Shown one piece after another: positions 1 through 5,471 of a stretch of DNA of 5,471 bases. The first letter of the stretch is position 1. Every line of letters starts with the position of its first letter. The DNA comes from Thermoleophilia bacterium. Lineage in GTDB: Bacteria; Actinomycetota; Thermoleophilia; Gaiellales; Gaiellaceae. The translations under genes were made by a program, and so were the position numbers. A model generated the notes under the pieces. The model searched no databases. It was not told the origin of the DNA and worked only from the letters and a program-made list of their open reading frames with translations. The stretch lies in assembly GCA_025927435.1 (NCBI GenBank), contig JAICLM010000151.1:1-5471 (forward strand), in the 5' to 3' direction.

Positions 1-1124
1 CGCCGCAGGCAGTACGGGTCGATACCGGCGCCGTTCCGGCCCGGCTCGGTCGTGAAGGCAAGGCGATAGCCTGCCGCGGCCACCGCCGAGCAGACGCGCT
101 CGTCGTGGAGCCCGTAGGGGTAAGCGAAAAGCGGCGGCGCCTCGGGCACCTGTTCGCGGAGCTCGAGCCGGGCTCCCGCGAGCTCGTCCTCGAGCGCGTC
201 GTCGCCGAGCTCCGGCAGGCTCGGGTGCGTGCGGCAGTGCGAGGCCACGACGCCGCCGGCCTGCGCGAACGTCCTGAGCTCCTCCCAGCTCGCGAGCGGC
301 TCGTCGCCGGCCCACCCGGCGGTGCCTCCCACCTCGGAGGTGTTCACGAAGATCTGTGGGCGGAGCTCCGAGTGCCGCCCCAGCGCGTCGACGGCGGTTC
401 GGAAGCCGTCGTCGGCGCAGACGACGAAGCTTCTCGGCGGCATCGTCTCCTCGGGGTCTGCATGGAAGGCCAGGAGCTCCTCGGGCGAAAGGGGCCGAAA
501 GCCGAGACGGTCGAGCAGTCGCAGCTGGCGCGCGACCCTGTCCGGGCCGGCATGGAGCTGCTCCCAGCCGGTCCGCCCGGTCGCGACTCCGTGGTAATAG
601 AAGACGACGTACGAGCTCCGCATCAGGCGATCGCGCTCGGTTCGCGTGGCGACCGAGCGGACACCCCGCCAGAACGCGACATCGGCCGCGAGGTCGTCCG
701 CCGGCAGGAGCCGAGGCGGGATGTGGAGGGCCAGGGCGGCCCGGCGAACGAGGCGTCTGCGCCAGTACGCGTGGAAGAAGGAGCCGAGCTGCAACTCCGT
801 CAGGAGCGTCGGGTCGGCGCGGATCACCTCGACGGACGAGGCACCGCGTTTCTCGCAGAGGCGAAGGAAGTCCGCGCGGCTAGGGAAAGGCTCCGGCTCT
901 CCCCAGCTCAACTCGACACCCGAGCGCCGCAGGCGGACGGCGACGGCTTCCGGCTGCGCAGCTCCCGCCGGAAGCCCACGCCCCGCCTCCTCGAGCAGAT
1001 CCGCCGGGCCCGAGACGCGGGCGACCGGCCGCGGAAACGGCCCGACGAGCGGGCGCAGCTCGCCGTAGGGCGCCGGTCCTCCGTCGAATCGGTCGTCAAG
1101 GGGGTGGAGCGTGACGCGTTTCAC
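1..1124 (-). CDS. Polysaccharide deacetylase A (NodB/CE4 family) with uncharacterised N-terminal region, 3' end cut by window
   Basis: Probably a metal-dependent deacetylase removing acetyl groups from a glycan or lipid-linked sugar. 374 residues are visible from GTG at 1124; the frame runs open past base 1, so the C-terminus is missing. The NodB domain covers about residues 172-370. Seen motifs are FYYHG (175-179), ADDG with D238 and D239 (family roles: catalytic base and metal ligand), the metal-binding HxxxH at H296/H300, and FAYPYG (333-338). The usual TFDDG is CADDG here. Residues 1-170 are not NodB; residues 34-109 match the gene at the right edge of the window. A basic stretch lies near 121-128 (WRRRLVRR). 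No signal peptide or membrane segment is visible, so cytoplasmic action is inferred. It lies 44 bases after the methyltransferase stop and is probably cotranscribed. No Shine-Dalgarno sequence precedes the GTG, but the right-edge paralogue aligns from the same first residue. The substrate is unknown. Confidence 0.88.
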   Translation of the reverse strand, partial: MKRVTLHPLDDRFDGGPAPYGELRPLVGPFPRPVARVSGPADLLEEAGRGLPAGAAQPEAVAVRLRRSGVELSWGEPEPFPSRADFLRLCEKRGASSVEVIRADPTLLTELQLGSFFHAYWRRRLVRRAALALHIPPRLLPADDLAADVAFWRGVRSVATRTERDRLMRSSYVVFYYHGVATGRTGWEQLHAGPDRVARQLRLLDRLGFRPLSPEELLAFHADPEETMPPRSFVVCADDGFRTAVDALGRHSELRPQIFVNTSEVGGTAGWAGDEPLASWEELRTFAQAGGVVASHCRTHPSLPELGDDALEDELAGARLELREQVPEAPPLFAYPYGLHDERVCSAVAAAGYRLAFTTEPGRNGAGIDPYCLR

Positions 1125-1168
1125 GGGCCGCAGAGCATAGAGCGGCGGTGTGACCGGCTCCGATCGGC

Positions 1169-1861
1169 TCAGGCGCCGGCGGCCTTGGTCGCGCGCACGG
1201 TGACGAGCAGCGGGAAGAAGGGGTGGTCGGTTTCGAGCTCCCGGCTCTTCAGCTCCTCGCTTGCCAGTCCCATGAGGAACGCCACGCAGGCGAGCGGATT
1301 TCCGCGGCCGCGCACCTCGACCTCGCCCGCCGGAAATGCACGCTCGAAGAGCGCACTGCACGCGGCAGGCGTGAACCGCCAGAACTCCGATTGGATCTCC
1401 TGCCGCCCGATCCGGCTGACGACCGGCACGGTGCAGAGGAGAGTGCCGCCGGGGCGGAGGATCCGGTGGACGTGGCCGAGCGCGTCCTCGAAATTGAAGA
1501 TGTACTGAAGCGTCTGCGTGAGGACGAAGCAATCGAAGGTCGCCGCTTCGACGTCGTCCGCGGCGGCGAGATCGGCGACGATCGTTGCGTCCGGATTCGA
1601 CGCGTCGATGTCGAGCACGTCGATGCTGCTGACGCCGCTCCCGAACCGACGCGTGTACGCAGCATCTCTGACCTCGAGCACGCGACCCCGTATGCGCTCG
1701 CGATTCTCCGCCAGGAACCGTTCGATGTAGTAGCGGTCGACCGGTGTCCCCCGGTCGAATCCCCAGTGGTCGCTGAGGGGCGTGGTGCGCCGGATCGTCC
1801 CCAGCCAGGCCGGGCGGCGGAGCCGCGTCAGTCGCTGCCGACGGCGCATCGCATCGCTCAT
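1169..1861 (-). CDS. Class I SAM-dependent methyltransferase (Methyltransf_11-like)
   Basis: Predicted to transfer a methyl group from S-adenosylmethionine, probably to a sugar or glycan intermediate given its neighbours; the acceptor is not readable. The 230-residue protein has a basic N-terminus (1-25), then GTPVDRYYIERFL (38-50). The Rossmann core begins at GRVLEV (59-64). The acidic strand DVLDID (81-86) comes next, then the VADL region (95-98), FDCFVLTQTLQYI (109-121) and ILRPGGTLLCTVP (134-146), a classic post-motif. WRFTP (161-165) follows. The glycine-rich loop normal for motif I (VLExGxG) is replaced by VLEVRDAAYTRRFG, with R65 at the usual glycine. I recall a similar loop with G at that point in related glycan-cluster methyltransferases, so the family may be non-canonical rather than dead. 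The ATG at 1861 has a good Shine-Dalgarno sequence (1871-1876) and lies 7 bases after the GT2-A stop, pointing to coupled translation. No membrane segment is visible. Confidence 0.85.
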   Translation of the reverse strand: MSDAMRRRQRLTRLRRPAWLGTIRRTTPLSDHWGFDRGTPVDRYYIERFLAENRERIRGRVLEVRDAAYTRRFGSGVSSIDVLDIDASNPDATIVADLAAADDVEAATFDCFVLTQTLQYIFNFEDALGHVHRILRPGGTLLCTVPVVSRIGRQEIQSEFWRFTPAACSALFERAFPAGEVEVRGRGNPLACVAFLMGLASEELKSRELETDHPFFPLLVTVRATKAAGA

Positions 1862-1868
1862 GAGCGTG

Positions 1869-2786
1869 CTACCTCCGATCCTTCGGAGCCGAGAGGCTGT
1901 TCACCCTGGCGTGAGCGAGCCGCTCGAAGGCCCGGAGCGCCTTCAGGCGAAGTGGTCGGGGGCTTCCCGACTCGACGGCCTCGCGCCGGATGCGGCTGCG
2001 CTGCCAGCGCACCGAGGCCGCGAGGAGCCTTCGCTCGCCGGGTGTCAGCGAGGGCTGGCTTCGCGCCCGTTCCAGGACCTCGATGCGCTCGGCGAGGCTG
2101 GCGAGTCGATTGGAGGTCAGGCTCCCCGCGCCGATTCGATAGGACATGAGCGGCTCGTCCACGAGGCCGGCCGCGGCTCCGTCGAAGATCAGACGCAGCC
2201 AGCAGTCCCAGTCGTAGGCGATCCTCAGCGACTCGTCCCAGCCGCCGAGCGCCAGGACGCGGCTGCGCCGGACGGCCGGCCACCCTCCGACGAAGCAGCT
2301 GAGGAGGATGCCTGCTCGTTGATCGTCGGCGACGAACGGCGTCGAGTCGTTGAACGTCCCGACCCTCTCGTCTCCGACCTCCATGTACGCGTCGGTGGTG
2401 ACGATGTCGAGGTCGGGACGCTCGGCCGCCAGCGAGCCCAGAGCCTCGATCCGGCGCGGGTCGTACACGTCGTCGGCGTCGAGGATCGCGAGGAAATCGC
2501 CGACGGCGGTGCGGGCGGCGTGGTTCAACGCCGATGCGCCGCCGCCGTTCGGCTTGTGGAGGAGCCGGATCTGCTCCGCCTGTGCCGCCAGGGCTCCGGC
2601 GACGTCGTCGGTTGAGCCGTCATCGCAGACGATCACCTCGAGAGCGGGCGTGGTCTGCGCGAGCGCGGACGCGACGGCGTGGGGAAGCGTTGCCGTCGAC
2701 TCGTAGGTCGGGATGAGGATCGAGAAGGTCGGCACCGGCCCTCGCGAAACGGCCGTTCTCGGGGCGGGGACGACGAATCTGCTCAT
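1869..2786 (-). CDS. Family 2 glycosyltransferase A (GT-A fold)
   Basis: Predicted to transfer a sugar from a nucleotide-sugar donor to a growing glycan at the cytoplasmic side. The GT-A domain starts at PTFSILIPTYE (19-29). Key motifs are VCDDGSTDD (53-61), the nucleotide-binding part; KPNGGGASALN (78-88); and ILDADDVY (101-108), holding the metal-binding DxD. YDWDCWLRL (191-199) lies where the catalytic ED motif normally sits, with Y in place of E. DEPLMSYR (210-217) follows. At 305 residues it is of normal size for a single-domain GT2. The C-terminus is arginine-rich (about 252-305), and no transmembrane segment is seen. I chose ATG 2786 because the open frame upstream to 2903 would overlap the divergent GT4 gene, and because this start gives the same 19-residue lead as in paralogue GT2-B. 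No Shine-Dalgarno sequence is visible. It is the first gene of the minus-strand operon. Donor and acceptor are unknown. Confidence 0.9.
   Translation of the reverse strand: MSRFVVPAPRTAVSRGPVPTFSILIPTYESTATLPHAVASALAQTTPALEVIVCDDGSTDDVAGALAAQAEQIRLLHKPNGGGASALNHAARTAVGDFLAILDADDVYDPRRIEALGSLAAERPDLDIVTTDAYMEVGDERVGTFNDSTPFVADDQRAGILLSCFVGGWPAVRRSRVLALGGWDESLRIAYDWDCWLRLIFDGAAAGLVDEPLMSYRIGAGSLTSNRLASLAERIEVLERARSQPSLTPGERRLLAASVRWQRSRIRREAVESGSPRPLRLKALRAFERLAHARVNSLSAPKDRR
1871..1876 (-). promoter_or_regulatory. Shine-Dalgarno site GGAGGT of the methyltransferase gene
   Basis: On the minus strand GGAGGT lies 9 bases before the ATG at 1861 and overlaps the last codons and TAG stop of GT2-A (AGG TAG). 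It fixes the methyltransferase start and suggests that ribosomes finishing GT2-A can reinitiate there. It is the only strong Shine-Dalgarno sequence I see in front of any gene in this window. Confidence 0.75.
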
Positions 2787-2827
2787 GCTGTGGGTGGGCG
2801 GAGCCCGCGTACGCTTGGATCCGCCTG
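2787..2827. promoter_or_regulatory. 41-base divergent intergenic region between GT2-A and GT4
   Basis: Both divergent genes must be transcribed from this gap or from inside each other's coding sequence. On the plus strand TACGCT (2810-2815) fits a loose actinobacterial -10 (TANNNT) and sits 12 bases before the GT4 ATG, allowing a very short or absent leader. No good -35 is seen. No -10 stands out for the minus-strand gene. This is weak evidence. Confidence 0.25.
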
Positions 2828-4147
2828 ATGGAGAGCAGCGAACAGCGCTCGGGAAGTGGCGCCAAGCGGCCGCTCGTGGCGCTTCTCCCCTGGGGCTTCG
2901 CAATCGAGGACTTCCTCGATCCGAACGGGCTCACGCTCGACACGTTCTGCCGGAGCTTCCGTGGTAGCTGGATGTTCTCGTACGCCGACGCCCTTCGCAC
3001 CGCGGAGGTCGAGACCATCTTCGTCTGCTTCTCGCGCACGGTGAAGACCGTCGTGCGGCGAACGCACGAGCCCACCGGTGCCGGAGTGCTGATCCTGCCT
3101 CTGCCGCGTGTCTTTCGGACCCTGGCGCGTGACCCGTACGGCCGAACTGTCCGTCAGATGTTCGGCCGCAGGGCGGCGCCGGCGACCCCGTTGCTCGCTC
3201 CGGTCAAGGTGGTCCTGCCGTATCTCTCCACGCCCGTTCGGCTTCTCGCCCGAGAGCTGCAGCGGGAGGGCGTGGCTTCCGTGCTCTGCCAGGAGTACGA
3301 ATTCCCCCGCTTCGACATCTGCGTTCTCTCGAAGCCGCTTCACCGCCTTCGCGTCTTCGGTGTGTTCCAGGGGAGCGACTACCGTCGATGGCGGCTCGAG
3401 CGGCTCGTGCGCCCGAGGGCGATCAGCAGGTGCGACGGTCTGATCGTCGGCCCGGCCGCCGAGGTCGAGCGTGTCGCGGAGCTGTACGGCACGGCCGCAC
3501 CGAAGATCGCGCGCATTCTCAATCCCGTCGACGTCGACGTCTTTCGCCCGACCGATCGACAGGCGGCGCGCCGGCGCCTCGGTCTGCCCGCCGGGGCCCG
3601 AATCGCCGTCTGGCACGGCCGCGTGGAGTTGCCGAAGAAGGGGCTGGACGTGCTCGTGGAATCCTGGGCCGAGCTCACGAGACGACAGAACGCCGCGGAG
3701 CGTGTGCTCCTCCTCGTCGGGGACGGAGAAGACGCGAGCCGCCTGGAAACCGAGATCCGCCGACGTGATCTCGACAACGTCGTGTTCGTCAATCGGATGA
3801 TCCACGACCCGCATGAGCTGAGAACGTATCTCGGGGCGGCGGACGTGTATGTCATCGCTTCGCGTCACGAGGGACTCGCCGTTGCCCCGATCGAGGCGAT
3901 GGCCTGCGGGCTGCCGGTCGTCGCCTCGGGCGCCGGCGGAATGGCCGACATCGTCGGGAGTGGGGTCGCCGAGGCCGGAATCGTCGTGCCTCCCGAGGAT
4001 CCGGTAGCGCTCGCGGGTGCACTGCACGAGCTGCTGGCCGACGACGTGCGCAGCAGCTCACTCGGGGCGGTTGCGCGTCGGCGGGCAGTCGAAGAATTCT
4101 CGCTCGAGGTGGTCGGCGCAGCCCTCCGGCAGTTCCTCCTGGTCTGA
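2828..4147 (+). CDS. Family 4 glycosyltransferase (GT-B fold, Glycos_transf_1)
   Basis: Predicted retaining glycosyltransferase adding a sugar from a nucleotide-sugar donor to a glycan, in the cytoplasm or at the inner membrane face. The 439-residue length is usual for GT4. The N-terminal acceptor-side domain spans about 15-230 and contains LLPWGFAIEDFLDPNG (19-34), a possible acceptor loop SWMFSYADAL (47-56), LCQEYEFPRFD (153-163) and VFQGSD (179-184). NPVDVDVF (232-239) marks the domain junction. The C-terminal donor domain has WHGRVELPKKGLD (262-274), with R265 and K271 at the usual donor-phosphate positions, LLLVGDGED (294-302), and the E-x7-E signature at E348/E356 in RHEGLAVAPIEAMACGLPVV. 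No signal peptide or membrane helix is seen. No other ATG, and no better-supported start, was noticed near the N-terminus. The Shine-Dalgarno sequence is weak at best. It diverges from GT2-A and converges on GT2-B with 6 bases between stops. Sugar specificity is unknown. Confidence 0.93.
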   Translation: MESSEQRSGSGAKRPLVALLPWGFAIEDFLDPNGLTLDTFCRSFRGSWMFSYADALRTAEVETIFVCFSRTVKTVVRRTHEPTGAGVLILPLPRVFRTLARDPYGRTVRQMFGRRAAPATPLLAPVKVVLPYLSTPVRLLARELQREGVASVLCQEYEFPRFDICVLSKPLHRLRVFGVFQGSDYRRWRLERLVRPRAISRCDGLIVGPAAEVERVAELYGTAAPKIARILNPVDVDVFRPTDRQAARRRLGLPAGARIAVWHGRVELPKKGLDVLVESWAELTRRQNAAERVLLLVGDGEDASRLETEIRRRDLDNVVFVNRMIHDPHELRTYLGAADVYVIASRHEGLAVAPIEAMACGLPVVASGAGGMADIVGSGVAEAGIVVPPEDPVALAGALHELLADDVRSSSLGAVARRRAVEEFSLEVVGAALRQFLLV

Positions 4148-4153
4148 TTCGTA

Positions 4154-5167
4154 TCAGCGTCTTTCGACCCGGAGTCCGCCGCCGCCGACCCAGCTGGTTC
4201 GTGCCCGTCTCCGCAGCACGCGCGCGGCAAGGCCCGGGGCAAGCGCCATCGAGGCGAGCTCGAGGCGGCGGCGGCGATCGAAGCCCCGCGCCAGCAGCAA
4301 GGAGGCTGCTCGGGTCCTGTTACCTGTCTGACCACTCACCAGCGCATCGGTCAGATCCTGGAACGCGAGCTCGCGCCGGTAGGTCGCAATCGATTTCTCG
4401 AGCGTTGCGGCCTCCTCGGCGCTCAGCAGCTTGTTGCGGCGCGCCTTCTCGAGCGTTCCGATCTTCCCCAGCAGCAACTCTCGCCGTCGCGCGGTGAGGC
4501 TCGTCTCGCTCAGCCGGTACTCGGCAAGCGGCTCGTCGACGCAGCCCGCGGCCGAGCCGGCCAGGATCAGGCGGAGCCAGAGATCCCAGTCGGTCGTCCA
4601 GAGGATCGACTCATCGAAGCCGCCATGCTCGAGCAGGAGCGAGCGCCGCACGGCCGCGAGGCCGAAGACGAAGTTCCGCTGCAGGATCGCGCGTCGCTGA
4701 TCGTCCACCTCGAAGCGCCAGTGACGGTGATAGGCGTGCCGGACCTCGGCGCCGTTGGCCACGAGCACTGCGTTCGTGGTCAGGATGTCGAGGTCGGGAC
4801 GGGCCTGCGCCAGGTCGCTCAGCGCGGCCAGGAAGTCGGGGCGGTAGACGTCGTCGGCGTCGAGGATCGCGACGAAATCGCCGCTCGCGGCCCGTGCCGC
4901 GGCGTTCTTCGCCGACGCCTCGCCGCCGTTCTCCTTGCGGATGAGCGTGATCTCGTCGCGGTAGGGGACGAGCGCCGTCTCGATGTCGTCGGTGGAGCCG
5001 TCGTCGCAGACGATCACCTCGAGCGCCGGGTACGTCTGGCTCCGGATCGAGTCCAGCGCGTTCGCAATCACGTCCGCCACCTGGTAGGCGGCGACGATCA
5101 CGGAGAAGGTCGGCGCACGCCCCGGCTCGACCGGCTGCGCCGGTGGTGGCGCCAGCATCCGCCTCAT
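4154..5167 (-). CDS. Family 2 glycosyltransferase B (GT-A fold), paralogue of GT2-A
   Basis: Predicted to transfer a sugar from a nucleotide-sugar donor to a glycan acceptor. The GT-A domain begins at PTFSVIVAAYQ (19-29). VCDDGSTDD (53-61), KENGGEASAKN (78-88) and ILDADDVY with its DxD (101-108) are intact. TDWDLWLRL (192-200) sits at the ED position with T in place of E, and DEPLAEYR (211-218) follows. Residues 19-133 match GT2-A at about 57% identity without gaps; likeness falls after about 220. The C-terminal region (about 225-337) is longer and rich in K/E/R, and ends in a basic tail (VLRRRARTSW) that might sit near the membrane. ATG 5167 is chosen although the frame is open to 5443: the longer form would cover the opposite-strand deacetylase B and adds low-complexity R/S/T-rich sequence. 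An alternative ATG lies at 5158. No Shine-Dalgarno sequence precedes the start, but a -10-like TACAAT does. Confidence 0.9.
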   Translation of the reverse strand: MRRMLAPPPAQPVEPGRAPTFSVIVAAYQVADVIANALDSIRSQTYPALEVIVCDDGSTDDIETALVPYRDEITLIRKENGGEASAKNAAARAASGDFVAILDADDVYRPDFLAALSDLAQARPDLDILTTNAVLVANGAEVRHAYHRHWRFEVDDQRRAILQRNFVFGLAAVRRSLLLEHGGFDESILWTTDWDLWLRLILAGSAAGCVDEPLAEYRLSETSLTARRRELLLGKIGTLEKARRNKLLSAEEAATLEKSIATYRRELAFQDLTDALVSGQTGNRTRAASLLLARGFDRRRRLELASMALAPGLAARVLRRRARTSWVGGGGLRVERR

Positions 5168-5177
5168 CCGGGCCGCG

Positions 5178-5183
5178 ATTGTA
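5178..5183 (-). promoter_or_regulatory. Probable -10 element TACAAT for GT2-B, near-leaderless
   Basis: On the minus strand TACAAT matches the -10 consensus TATAAT at five of six bases and stands out in this GC-rich DNA. Only 10 bases separate it from the ATG at 5167, so the transcript would start about 3-5 bases before the start codon. That fits the lack of a Shine-Dalgarno sequence, since leaderless genes are common in actinobacteria. No convincing -35 is seen 16-18 bases upstream. Confidence 0.45.
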
Positions 5184-5187
5184 TCGT
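5182..5187 (+). promoter_or_regulatory. Possible -10 element TATCGT for deacetylase B
   Basis: TATCGT fits the loose TANNNT form and ends 8 bases before the GTG at 5196. It overlaps the minus-strand TACAAT by two bases, so the two divergent genes might compete for polymerase. The match is weak and no -35 is seen. Confidence 0.22.
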
Positions 5188-5189
5188 CG

Positions 5190-5205
5190 CCGGCGGTGGC
5201 GCCGG
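5190..5205 (+). repeat. Perfect GC inverted repeat around the deacetylase B start codon
   Basis: CCGGCG and CGCCGG form a six-base-pair all-GC stem with a GTGG loop that contains the proposed GTG start of deacetylase B (5196-5198). In RNA this could expose or hide the start codon. GC-rich DNA yields such stems by chance, so a role is uncertain. Confidence 0.4.
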
Positions 5206-5471
5206 TTCTCCTCCACGCTCTTGGCGGCGTACGCCCCGCGGTCGTGGCGCGTATCTCCGGTGATCCGGAGACGCTGCGAGACGCCGCGGCTGGTCTGCCG
5301 GAGGGCGTTGCCAACCCGGAGGCGATCGCAGCCCGCCTTCGCCGGAGAGGACAGGTGTTGGAGTGGGGCGAGCCCGAGGTCCCGACCGACACCCGGGCGC
5401 TCCTGCGGTTCTGCCGTCTGCGGGGTGAGTCGTCGGTCGGCATCGCGCGTGCAGATCCCGCGCTCCTCCCG
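5196..5471 (+). CDS. Deacetylase A paralogue B, N-terminal fragment (3' end beyond window)
   Basis: Only the first 92 codons are in the window, and the frame is open to the last base. From residue 17 on, the protein aligns without gaps to residues 34-109 of deacetylase A, with 41 of 76 positions identical by hand count. Shared landmarks are VARxSG, PEA, RLRR, WGEPE (59-63), RGxSSV and RADPxLL (86-91). The extreme N-termini also match (VxxVxLHxL), which supports GTG 5196 as the start; gene A carries 17 extra residues in between. The visible part is the region of unknown function, not the catalytic domain, so a downstream NodB domain is inferred from the paralogue alone. No signal peptide is evident. 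It diverges from GT2-B with 28 bases between starts. An intact deacetylase is likely, but a standalone or truncated N-terminal protein cannot be excluded. Confidence 0.75.
   Translation, partial: MAPVLLHALGGVRPAVVARISGDPETLRDAAAGLPEGVANPEAIAARLRRRGQVLEWGEPEVPTDTRALLRFCRLRGESSVGIARADPALLP

Noticed and set aside
1110..1125. Inverted repeat CGTGA/TCACG at the deacetylase A start
   Set aside because: Only five base pairs, partly coding, and not matched in sequence to the hairpin at the paralogue's start; likely chance.
1121..1138. Minus-strand ATG at 1138 as an alternative start or leader peptide for deacetylase A
   Set aside because: It is out of frame and ends after five codons at a TGA overlapping the GTG start. 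No Shine-Dalgarno sequence supports it as a leader peptide.
105..1508. Long plus-strand open frame of 467 codons at the left side
   Set aside because: It lies antisense to deacetylase A and the methyltransferase, which both show family motifs. Its product is R/E/G/P-rich with no motif, as expected of a shadow frame in GC-rich DNA.
1782..2615. Plus-strand open frame of 277 codons antisense to GT2-A
   Set aside because: The opposite strand carries CDDGSTDD and DADD motifs in the proper order, and this frame has none.
2787..2903. Upstream extension of GT2-A (39 extra codons)
   Set aside because: It overlaps the N-terminus of the divergent GT4 gene and adds low-complexity sequence not matched in GT2-B.
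2783..4027. Minus-strand open frame of 414 codons opposite the GT4 gene
   Set aside because: GT4 has complete GT-B motifs on the plus strand. The antisense product has no recognisable domain and is a mirror of its codon bias.
5168..5443. Upstream extension of GT2-B (92 extra codons)
   Set aside because: It would be antisense to deacetylase B, whose paralogy is clear, and is R/S/T-rich without a motif. GT2-A has the same short 19-residue lead.

Overview
The DNA is very GC-rich, with G or C at most third codon positions and GTG as well as ATG starts. Together with the family resemblance of the proteins, this suggests a high-GC actinobacterium, possibly of the Thermoleophilia (Gaiellales/Solirubrobacterales) type. 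That placement rests on remembered protein likeness only and is tentative. No RNA gene, insertion sequence, integrase or CRISPR array was seen.

The window is almost entirely coding and holds six genes of a surface-glycan or exopolysaccharide type locus. On the minus strand, reading right to left, GT2-A (2786-1869), a SAM methyltransferase (1861-1169) and polysaccharide deacetylase A (1124 to beyond base 1) form a likely operon. A GT4 glycosyltransferase (2828-4147, plus strand) diverges from GT2-A. A second family 2 glycosyltransferase, GT2-B (5167-4154, minus strand), converges on GT4 with only 6 bases between them. At the right edge, the first 92 codons of deacetylase B (5196 onward, plus strand) diverge from GT2-B. 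Neither edge deacetylase is complete.

The main structural point is duplication. The two edge genes share an N-terminal region that I do not recognise, about 54% identical over 76 gap-free residues by hand alignment. In gene A this region precedes a NodB-type deacetylase domain. GT2-A and GT2-B are also paralogues, about 57% identical over residues 19-133, with the same residue numbering and some nearly identical DNA stretches. A [GT2 + deacetylase] pair appears to have been duplicated and rearranged around the GT4 gene, with the methyltransferase present only in copy A.

Inferred joint role: three glycosyltransferases add sugars to a growing cell-surface or secreted glycan, the deacetylase(s) remove N- or O-acetyl groups, and the methyltransferase may methylate a sugar. 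Deacetylase A has no visible signal peptide, which suggests it acts in the cytoplasm on a precursor, as the rhizobial NodB enzyme does. The sugar, the acceptor and the final product cannot be read from the sequence.
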